Source: Rhodopirellula sp. (lineage in GTDB: Bacteria > Planctomycetota > Planctomycetia > Pirellulales > Pirellulaceae). From it: DNA of 6,429 nucleotides. This document shows, piece after piece, positions 1 to 5,529 of this stretch. The stretch lies in assembly GCA_002712845.1 (NCBI GenBank), contig PAUV01000032.1:15054-21482 (forward strand), read 5' to 3'. The notes below the pieces were generated by a model, which saw nothing but the letters and a program-made list of their open reading frames with translations, ran no database searches and was not told the origin of the DNA. A program made the position numbers and the translations under genes. The number at the start of each line of letters is the position of its first letter. The first letter of the stretch is position 1.

Positions 1-1850
1 ATGTCGCTGAAATATCGATCGTCGGCACCAGCCGGCATTCCCGCGAAATTCATTTCAATCGCAAAGTGCAATGGTTTTCCGGGGGGCAGGTTTTCCAGCA
101 AGTATGTGAAAAGTAAGCGATTGCTACCTGCGACCATTGTGATGGCTTTGGTAAGGGTGATAGGAATACCCCAAGCATTACCGTCGCGGCGCATCTGAAC
201 TTGAACGCGGTCAGATCCACGCCGAAGTTTGGTTTCGTAGGGAAGGTCAACGAAATCCCCTCGCTCCATGGCTTGGCCAGTGGCAACCGAGTCGAGTGTT
301 GCCTGATCATCGTAAAAATGATCCATCAAGCTTTTTCGGGGATACGTGTCATAGTGCAGCCGCTGATCCAGATCTTTCTGTTTGAACACCACTCGATCGT
401 GAATGCTGGCAACATCTTCATCGTCGTTGCTCGGCCCGTTGAGAACTTTTTGGTGGTAATTCTCTTGCCGACGTTGCAGTGTGGCCAGCAGGTTGTGTCC
501 GATCGTGCGGATATCAAGTTCATACAGTCGACCACCGCGTGCTGGAGCTAACCATGCACATAGTTGGTTGTTGCTGAGGCGAACTTCTTGTAGACCATCA
601 AAGTTATAATCCTCGGCGGTTGCCTGAACGGCCGTTAGTTCAGAGTCCATAATTTGATCGAGCCGTGTGTCTGCTTCGATCAAGTGATTGTAAATTGCAT
701 TACGTAAGTGGGGCAGATAGATGCCACCAAAGGCGCCATGCCAGTAAGGGCAATTGCATTGTCCGCGGTATAGATGATCTCTGATCACGGACAGTTCACC
801 AGCGTCAGCACCTGCTTCTTCTGCCTCACTAAGCCGCTTGCTGACGTTCATCATGCGAGCATACATTTCGTTGGTTTCGTCATACTTGGTCTTGAAATTG
901 CGCCAATAACCACCTCGCACGAACGATTTCAGATCTTTCCATCGCTGGTGATCTTCCAAGGCATGCACCACATCCTCGAATTGAGCCTGGGCTTTGACTG
1001 GCAACGCCCACTCTGTCATTTCACGGTAGCTGCAGTCCGGCAAGTAGATCTTACCTGCTGCCGTGGTTTGTTGGACAGCTTGGCCAAGTGTTGCGGTTTG
1101 GAGCCAATCTGCATTGTCTGTAAGAGCATCGAAGAATGATCGCAGCCATCCGTCGTCATAAACATGTGACTTGGTATCGGGCCAAGTACCAAATTTCTCA
1201 CCATCGTCGCCAAAGGTGAGAATCGCTCCTGGCGATTTTTCCGCGACCTGACGACAGTACTCAATCGTCTCGGTGGCGGGTTGAAAAGGAATGGTGTAGC
1301 GGAGGTGCTCGGAGCCTGGAAAAATTTTAAGGATGCGACCGTCATCTTCGGTCAGGTAGTAGCTGGACAGTTCGGAATCCTCGAGGCCAGCTGCCCGGAA
1401 ATGAAAGTCATCTAGAACTGTGTAGCTGATGCCCGCATCAACCAGATCGCTCGCCAGCGATGATTCCCAAACCCGTTCTGGCATCCACATTCCCGATGGC
1501 GCGGCACCCAAATTGCGCTCGAGCCAAGCGCTGTAGGCCTGGATCTGCCCGATTCTGTCCCGTGACGGCAGCATGGTAAGTATCGGCTCGTACTGAGGGC
1601 CACCAATGATTTCGATCCTACCGACATCAACCAGCATCCGGATACGATCTAGGTACTCGGGATGCCGCTCAGCGAGCCACATCATTAGCGGGCCCGATGT
1701 GTGTAGTGAAATCCGCAATTGTTCGTACGGTTCAAATACATTCAGGAACGGCAAATAGCTGTCCTGATAAGCCTGTTCAAACACCCCGTCAAAATTTCCG
1801 ATCGGTTGATGGTTGTGCAGAACGAGACAGAGGGATGCGTGCAGCGTCAT
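1..1850 (-). CDS. GH57 alpha-glucan enzyme, 4-alpha-glucanotransferase type (C-terminus beyond left edge)
   Basis: Reading the minus strand gives 616 open codons that leave the window without a stop. The start is ATG at 1848-1850; an in-frame TAA lies three codons upstream and no other start codon intervenes. Known GH57 motifs appear in order: HNHQP (residues 12-16), GRIEIIGGPQYEP (77-89), MWMPERVWE (121-129, with the expected nucleophile E125), LTFGDDGEKFGTW (211-223, with the expected acid/base D216), and CNCPYWHGAFGGIYLPHLR (365-383). The spacing of E125 and D216 matches E123 and D214 of the Thermococcus litoralis 4-alpha-glucanotransferase as I remember it. The N-terminal barrel spans about 1-290, a DUF1925-like helical region about 305-390, and a DUF1926-like beta domain about 410 onward. 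Relatives have about 650-720 residues, so roughly 50-100 are missing. There is no signal peptide, so it is probably cytoplasmic, acting on alpha-1,4-glucan or maltodextrin. Alpha-amylase activity is the main alternative. It lies downstream of glgA and the GalT-like gene on the same strand, but 370 bp from the latter. Confidence 0.93.
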   Translation of the reverse strand, partial: MTLHASLCLVLHNHQPIGNFDGVFEQAYQDSYLPFLNVFEPYEQLRISLHTSGPLMMWLAERHPEYLDRIRMLVDVGRIEIIGGPQYEPILTMLPSRDRIGQIQAYSAWLERNLGAAPSGMWMPERVWESSLASDLVDAGISYTVLDDFHFRAAGLEDSELSSYYLTEDDGRILKIFPGSEHLRYTIPFQPATETIEYCRQVAEKSPGAILTFGDDGEKFGTWPDTKSHVYDDGWLRSFFDALTDNADWLQTATLGQAVQQTTAAGKIYLPDCSYREMTEWALPVKAQAQFEDVVHALEDHQRWKDLKSFVRGGYWRNFKTKYDETNEMYARMMNVSKRLSEAEEAGADAGELSVIRDHLYRGQCNCPYWHGAFGGIYLPHLRNAIYNHLIEADTRLDQIMDSELTAVQATAEDYNFDGLQEVRLSNNQLCAWLAPARGGRLYELDIRTIGHNLLATLQRRQENYHQKVLNGPSNDDEDVASIHDRVVFKQKDLDQRLHYDTYPRKSLMDHFYDDQATLDSVATGQAMERGDFVDLPYETKLRRGSDRVQVQMRRDGNAWGIPITLTKAITMVAGSNRLLFTYLLENLPPGKPLHFAIEMNFAGMPAGADDRYFSD

Positions 1851-1892
1851 TTTTTCTTATGTCAGTTTGAGTCGCTTGGTCGACAAACAATG

Positions 1893-1898
1893 ATTGTA
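1893..1898 (-). promoter_or_regulatory. Possible -10 element for the GH57 gene
   Basis: On the minus strand this reads TACAAT, five of six matches to the TATAAT consensus, within an AT-rich run. It lies 42 bases upstream of the GH57 ATG and would give a leader of about 35 nt. The -35 position 17 bp further upstream reads TTCGGC, a poor match, and it falls inside the 1913-1928 dyad. A promoter overlapped by an operator is one reading. The weak -35 makes this tentative. Confidence 0.22.
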
Positions 1899-1912
1899 TA
1901 AGCGCAGGATTC

Positions 1913-1928
1913 ATCGCCGAATGGCGAT
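1913..1928. repeat. 6-bp inverted repeat, ATCGCC-GAAT-GGCGAT
   Basis: The arms are perfectly complementary around a 4-nt centre, 63-78 bases upstream of the GH57 start. On the plus strand the hairpin is followed by TTTT, a weak terminator-like tail in a direction in which no gene is read. On the minus strand it could be a DNA operator or, if transcription starts further upstream, a leader hairpin. It sits only 4 bp from the next dyad, so the two may act together. Confidence 0.45.
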
Positions 1929-1932
1929 TTTG

Positions 1933-1953
1933 AAGGTGTTGTGTGGACACCTT
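1933..1953. repeat. 7-bp inverted repeat, AAGGTGT-n7-ACACCTT
   Basis: Perfect 7-bp arms (1933-1939 and 1947-1953) are separated by a 7-nt spacer. The 21-bp symmetric shape resembles a binding site for a dimeric regulator, and it lies 83-103 bases before the GH57 start, next to the 1913-1928 dyad. No T-run follows on either strand, which argues against an intrinsic terminator. Confidence 0.5.
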
Positions 1954-2040
1954 ACAAAACTGGTCGCTGAAACGAGACGTGAGTCCTATGACTAGACCCG
2001 TTTGCGCAGTTGTACGCGTTTCCGTAAGTTACCTATCGGG

Positions 2041-2066
2041 TCCAATGGGCAGCAAAGTCCATTGGA
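2041..2066. repeat. 8-bp inverted repeat, TCCAATGG-n10-CCATTGGA
   Basis: The arms at 2041-2048 and 2059-2066 are perfectly complementary and are the longest perfect dyad I noticed in the window. If read as plus-strand RNA, an inner G-U and outer GGG/UUU wobble pairs lengthen the stem and it ends in UUUG. A further pairing of 1992-1999 with 2073-2080 could enclose it. It lies about 155-180 bp downstream of the GalT-like stop codon. It could be a transcript-end hairpin, a regulator site or part of an unrecognised RNA; the sequence does not decide between them. Confidence 0.5.
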
Positions 2067-2220
2067 TTTGTAGGGTCTGGCAGTGTAGGGAGGCAAGTGC
2101 TGTATCTCGGCAACAAGGCACGGGGTTTGGGCAATGAGTGCTTTCACTGAGCCTATTTCGCTGCGTTGATTTCACAGGAGCCTTGCCGGTCGCATCACCC
2201 CCATAGGGTTCGTGTGGTAC

Positions 2221-3411
2221 TCAGAGTATGAGCCGTGGATCTTCTGCCAATGCATGATTGCGTAGTTGGGTTGCCGCATCCTCAGGCAGCACTGGGTTGA
2301 TCATGCAATGACTGCTGAATTCAAATCCGGCGATTTGTGTCATCCGTGGGAAAATCTCGATTGCCCAGTGGTAGGCGTCTGCGGGATCGTTGCAGCCCGG
2401 TGGGCGTGTATGAAGGCAGAAGTTGTAAGCCGTATCGGGAAATAACTTTTCAATCCATGAAACAACACGTCTCACAAGACGTGAAACTGATTCGATGTCG
2501 GATTCTGCAAGATCCTCGTAGCAGGGCTGGTGTGCCAACGTCGTAATCCGAACCAGAAATGGGAGATTACTTGCGAAGGGACAAAAAGCGACTAGTGAGT
2601 CATCTCGCCAAATGATCCTTTCCTTCGCCTTCAATTCGGCGCGAACAAGGTCGCAGTGCAGGCAGCTTCCCTGCGTGAGGCGGTAATTTGACATTCGCTC
2701 TGCCGCGGTCGACACCATGGGTGGAATTCGATCCGTTGCGATTAGTTGGCTGTGTGAGTGTCGCAGAGACGCTCCAGCTTTGCTGCCTACATTCTTGAAG
2801 GTGCTGATGTAGGCGATGCCGGGTACATCACGCCAATGTCGCAGGCGATCTCGATACGCTTTGAAAACAAGTGCAGCCTCGGCGACATCGAGGTCAGTGA
2901 CTGATTGGATATGGTTGCGAGATTCAATGATGACTTCGTGGCCACCTGCGATCGGGCGTCGTTGAAAAAGTGCCGACTCTGATGCGGAGGTCGCATGATT
3001 TCCTGATAATCGCTGTGGATCGGTGCAAGAGGTGCCGTCTGTTTCCCCAACGCTGGCAACTGCTGGGAATTTGTTGGGCACGACACGAACCGCCCATTCG
3101 TTTTTTACAGCAGTTTGTTGTCGCGACAGCTCGGTTGGTTGCTGACACTCGTTAGCGACAGATTCGTTGTTTTCCGAGTGGCCAATCCAGACCGCTGGTG
3201 GAGTTTTGGTCTCGTTACCGGGACAAAACGGGCACGCGACTTGGTGGCGAATGCGTTCGCGGGATTCCACAAATTCGTCGGGACGCTCTGAGCGGCGAGG
3301 AGCGAAAAGAGTCCAGTTACCTGTGACGGGATCAAAACGTGATTCACCGGCCCCTTGGGATGGAGTGCTGGCTGACGTTGGTTGTGCAGTGGGCTTTGCT
3401 GCCTCGATCAT
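2221..3411 (-). CDS. galT: GalT-family protein: galactose-1-phosphate uridylyltransferase or ADP-glucose phosphorylase-like
   Basis: The 396-residue protein has the GalT fold signatures: GNWTLFAPRRSERPDEF (31-47), the zinc pair CPFC (60-63), WAVRVVPNKFPAV (106-118), GGHEVIIESRNH (156-167), KNVGSKAGAS (206-215), the active-site HSHSQ (218-222) and a late INPVLPEDAA (371-380). By family analogy H220 is the nucleophile that carries the nucleotidyl group, while C60, C63, H167 and H218 bind zinc. A second CxxC (C250, C253) with H294 and H348 suggests a second zinc site, as in Arabidopsis At5g18200, an ADP-glucose phosphorylase, whereas E. coli GalT has HPH and a different second metal site. Being next to glgA supports a role in ADP-glucose or glucose-1-phosphate exchange, so the symbol galT names the family, not a proven activity. 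A polar N-terminal tail (1-24) and polar insertions (about 78-104 and 121-150) look poorly conserved. The ATG start has a good ribosome binding site. The protein is probably cytoplasmic. Confidence 0.9.
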   Translation of the reverse strand: MIEAAKPTAQPTSASTPSQGAGESRFDPVTGNWTLFAPRRSERPDEFVESRERIRHQVACPFCPGNETKTPPAVWIGHSENNESVANECQQPTELSRQQTAVKNEWAVRVVPNKFPAVASVGETDGTSCTDPQRLSGNHATSASESALFQRRPIAGGHEVIIESRNHIQSVTDLDVAEAALVFKAYRDRLRHWRDVPGIAYISTFKNVGSKAGASLRHSHSQLIATDRIPPMVSTAAERMSNYRLTQGSCLHCDLVRAELKAKERIIWRDDSLVAFCPFASNLPFLVRITTLAHQPCYEDLAESDIESVSRLVRRVVSWIEKLFPDTAYNFCLHTRPPGCNDPADAYHWAIEIFPRMTQIAGFEFSSHCMINPVLPEDAATQLRNHALAEDPRLIL

Positions 3412-3547
3412 CGGTCACTCCGCAGATGCTGAGCAAACTACCTTATCGCTCAAACGTATGGCTCTTGATTCAGAGTCAAAATCCTACCCCATTTGTTCAA
3501 ATCATCGCAGCGAGAATGAGGAATAGCAGAGCTTTTTACTGCTAGCG
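3412..3547 (-). other. Spacer between glgA and GalT-like gene
   Basis: This 136-bp non-coding spacer separates the glgA stop from the GalT-like start. Just past glgA it holds a 6-bp dyad, TAGCAG/CTGCTA at 3524-3529 and 3539-3544, with a 9-nt loop and no following T-run in the direction of transcription. Read-through from glgA into the next gene is therefore plausible. I saw no strong promoter here. Confidence 0.5.
3418..3421 (-). promoter_or_regulatory. Shine-Dalgarno site (GGAG) of the GalT-like gene
   Basis: On the minus strand GGAG lies 6 nt before the ATG at 3409-3411, ideal spacing for ribosome binding. It supports this start despite the unusual polar N-terminal tail. It is the only clear Shine-Dalgarno site among the four genes here. 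Confidence 0.6.
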
Positions 3548-5050
3548 TCACTCAGTCCGCTTTGCGGCAGACTTAAGGGCTAAGGTTTTCGCATAGAGCG
3601 ATTCGTATTCCATGGCACTTTTCTTCCACGACCAATCCTGAGTCATTCCTGTTTCGATTAATTTTGCCCATTGCTGTGGATCATGGTATCGGAGGTGCAG
3701 TGCTCGGCCGATCGCGTCATCAAGCCCTTGAGGTGAAATAGCGTGAAGGTGGAAGCCTGTAGCGGTTTTATCGGCGAGTGAAATCTCGTTGCAGTCGACT
3801 ACAGTGTCGGCCAGGCCGCCTGTTGGAGTCACGACGGGAATGGTTCCGTAACGAATGCTGTAAAGTTGGTTCAAGCCGCACGGTTCGTAGTGGCTCGGCA
3901 TCACGAAAATATCTGATCCGGCTTCGATGCGATGCGCTAGCATGTCACTGAATCCAACATGTAACGCAAAACGATCGGGGTGTTCGTCCTTCAAGGCCCG
4001 CAATTCCTGCTCGAATTGCGCATCGCCACTTCCCAAGACGATCCACTGGGTGGGACGATTCTCGCGAAGATGCCAACGTAGGACTGGAAGGATAAGGTCC
4101 CAGCCTTTTTGTTCGGCCAAACGACCAACCAAACCAATCATTGGCACTTCGTCGCTTTGCTCAAGTGCGAATTGTTGCTGCAAGGCTCGTTTGTTCGCTA
4201 GCTTTCCTTGCTGCCATGATTTCACGTCATAGTTGGCAGCCAATTTTGTGTCGGTTTTTGGATTCCAGACGGTTTGATCAATGCCATTTGTGATCCCAGA
4301 AATGCGATCAGAAACATTTTCAAGTACCGCTTCCAATCCACAGCCGTGCTCTTTCGTCCGAATCTCTTGGGAATACCTCGGGCTGACAGTTGTAATGGTG
4401 TCTGCTGCTGCGATTCCAGCTTTCAGGAAATTGACGTGGTCATAAAACTCAAACTCGTCGTGGTTGAAGTGTTGCCAATCAAGCCCCATCCACTCAAATT
4501 CTGATTTGGGAAAATTGCCTTGGTACGCTAGGTTGTGAATCGTCAGGAAGGTAGCGTGATCTTTCAACGTGGGCGAAAGATTTCGGTCCGCAGCCAGCAT
4601 TGACGGTATTGGTCCGGTTTGCCAGTCATTGCAGTGCACGATGTCGAAGTTTGAACCAATTCTCTGCATTGCCTGTATGGCGGCGCGGCAGAAGAACGAA
4701 AATCTTTCGGCGTTGTCCGGATAGTCTCCTGTGGCGGTTCCATAAAGCGATTCGCGATCAAAATATTGAGGTTGGTCAATGAACCAGACCGGAACATCCT
4801 GTGCACTGGGAAGTCGTCCTCTCAGGAGTCGGCACCCCACGATTTTTCGAGGACTCATTGGGATCGCAAAACTGATGTCGGTCGGTTCGACGCCCGCATG
4901 ACTTTGGTGGACGCTGCGAAAGGCGGGCATGATGATGGCCGTACGATGCCCAAGTCCTGCAACTCGTGAAGGAAGGGTGCCGCAGACATCCGCTAATCCA
5001 CCCGTCTTTGCGAACGGCACGGCCTCGGTTGTGAGATAAACGATGTTCAC
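3548..5050 (-). CDS. glgA: Glycogen synthase (ADP-glucose type, GT5)
   Basis: The enzyme transfers glucose from ADP-glucose to the non-reducing end of an alpha-1,4-glucan in the cytoplasm. The 500-residue length is slightly above the usual 470-490. The N-terminal GT5 domain (about 1-245) has the substrate-binding KTGGLADV (15-22), DYPDNAERFSFF (109-120), IVHCNDWQTG (137-146) and IHNLAYQG (171-178). The C-terminal GT-B domain has ITNGID (253-258), GLVGRLAEQKGWDL (306-319), LGSGD (339-343), PSHYEPCGLNQLY (385-397) and PTGGLADTV (409-417). K15, R310, K315 and E389 fit the catalytic and ADP-glucose contact residues known from E. coli GlgA (K15, R300, K305, E377). All key residues are present, so it should be active. 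The start is GTG at 5048-5050; an in-frame TAG lies 12 codons upstream with no other usual start codon between, and K15 falls at its normal position. No clear Shine-Dalgarno site is visible. It is the first gene of the glgA, GalT-like, GH57 series. Confidence 0.97.
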   Translation of the reverse strand: MNIVYLTTEAVPFAKTGGLADVCGTLPSRVAGLGHRTAIIMPAFRSVHQSHAGVEPTDISFAIPMSPRKIVGCRLLRGRLPSAQDVPVWFIDQPQYFDRESLYGTATGDYPDNAERFSFFCRAAIQAMQRIGSNFDIVHCNDWQTGPIPSMLAADRNLSPTLKDHATFLTIHNLAYQGNFPKSEFEWMGLDWQHFNHDEFEFYDHVNFLKAGIAAADTITTVSPRYSQEIRTKEHGCGLEAVLENVSDRISGITNGIDQTVWNPKTDTKLAANYDVKSWQQGKLANKRALQQQFALEQSDEVPMIGLVGRLAEQKGWDLILPVLRWHLRENRPTQWIVLGSGDAQFEQELRALKDEHPDRFALHVGFSDMLAHRIEAGSDIFVMPSHYEPCGLNQLYSIRYGTIPVVTPTGGLADTVVDCNEISLADKTATGFHLHAISPQGLDDAIGRALHLRYHDPQQWAKLIETGMTQDWSWKKSAMEYESLYAKTLALKSAAKRTE

Positions 5051-5529
5051 TTCTGTTTCTCGTGTCTCTCGCGCCGCGAAGATCTAGTTTGGTGGGGATT
5101 TTCAGGTTGCAGCGGTTCTGCTGGTTACTAACTAAAATGCTCGCGTACGCTCAATTGCGTGATGTATGGCGGAAATGATGTACAGCGAAAATGATGTACG
5201 GCGAAAATGATGTTCAGTAAACTGGCTTAACGCGGAACTGGTTACTCATCGTCTCAGGAGTCAGCGATGTGAGCTGTGGGCAGCCGCCGCGGTGGTACCT
5301 GCCGATAAGTTTAGCCCTCACTGCAGTTTAATGCCGATAGCACAGTCCTCAAAGATGGGCTTTTACCTTGTGAGAGAGTCGCTGGGCTGCGAAACCGCCA
5401 TGATTAGACGATCGTTTGAGGTGAACTGTCGCCCCCGCTCAGGATGAGGTCGGCGAAAGCTGGATCATGTCGTAGAATATGGGCTGATGGAAACGTACGT
5501 TGAAATATTCGTTTGATTGAAAAAGTTGT
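5051..5529. other. Divergent intergenic region between glgA and the kinase-like gene
   Basis: These 479 bp must hold the promoters of both divergent genes. I see no reading frame with family resemblance. Contents: a 16-bp tandem repeat (5160-5217), a 9-bp direct repeat on either side of it (5121-5129 and 5238-5246, CTGGTTACT), and a GC-rich dyad with GGCAG/CTGCC arms at 5279-5283 and 5299-5303. No sigma-70 type pair of boxes stands out. TAGAAT at 5473-5478 resembles a -10 box for the plus-strand gene but has no matching -35. Confidence 0.65.
5160..5217. repeat. 16-bp imperfect tandem repeat, about 3.6 copies
   Basis: Units begin at 5160, 5176, 5192 and 5208 (the last partial), with consensus TGATGTACGGCGAAAA. 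Units 2 and 3 differ at one base; unit 1 differs from unit 3 at two. The array lies 110-167 bp upstream of the glgA start and 312-370 bp upstream of the kinase-like start. A 16-bp period is about one and a half helical turns, so successive copies alternate faces of the DNA. It could be a repeated regulator site or a neutral slippage array. There are no spacers, so it is not CRISPR. Confidence 0.85.

Larger units (their letters stand above)
1851..2220. other. Long non-coding gap with three dyads between GalT-like and GH57 genes
   Basis: This 370-bp stretch carries no convincing gene; a 64-codon plus-strand reading frame (1943-2137) resembles no known family. It contains three clear inverted repeats (1913-1928, 1933-1953, 2041-2066), listed separately. 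It also has a longer-range complementarity between 1992-1999 and 2073-2080, which forms 8 pairs including one G-U if read as plus-strand RNA and encloses the 2041-2066 hairpin. None of the dyads is followed on the minus strand by a run of T, so I see no intrinsic terminator behind the GalT-like gene. The gap is long for an operon, so the GH57 gene may have its own promoter. Confidence 0.6.

Noticed and set aside
774..1139. 121-codon plus-strand reading frame
   Set aside because: Lies fully antisense to the GH57 gene, whose motifs prove the minus-strand frame; no recognisable domain.
1943..2137. 64-codon plus-strand reading frame in the gap between the GalT-like and GH57 genes
   Set aside because: No family resemblance, no ribosome binding site I can see, and it overlaps the dyads; best explained as chance.
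3167..3526. 119-codon plus-strand reading frame over the 5' half of the GalT-like gene
   Set aside because: Antisense to a well-supported gene and without domain resemblance; a shadow of the coding strand.
3524..3544. Hairpin TAGCAG/CTGCTA just after glgA as an intrinsic terminator
   Set aside because: Stem of only 6 bp, 9-nt loop, and no T-run follows in the direction of transcription.
5160..5217. CRISPR-like array
   Set aside because: Units of 16 bp are directly adjacent with no spacers, so it is a simple tandem repeat.
5279..5303. GC-rich dyad GGCAG/CTGCC as a terminator or RNA element
   Set aside because: Short 5-bp outer stem, no T-run, and it sits in a divergent promoter region where no transcript should end.
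5473..5478. TAGAAT as the -10 box of the kinase-like gene
   Set aside because: No -35-like sequence 16-18 bp upstream; a single box match in this length is expected by chance.
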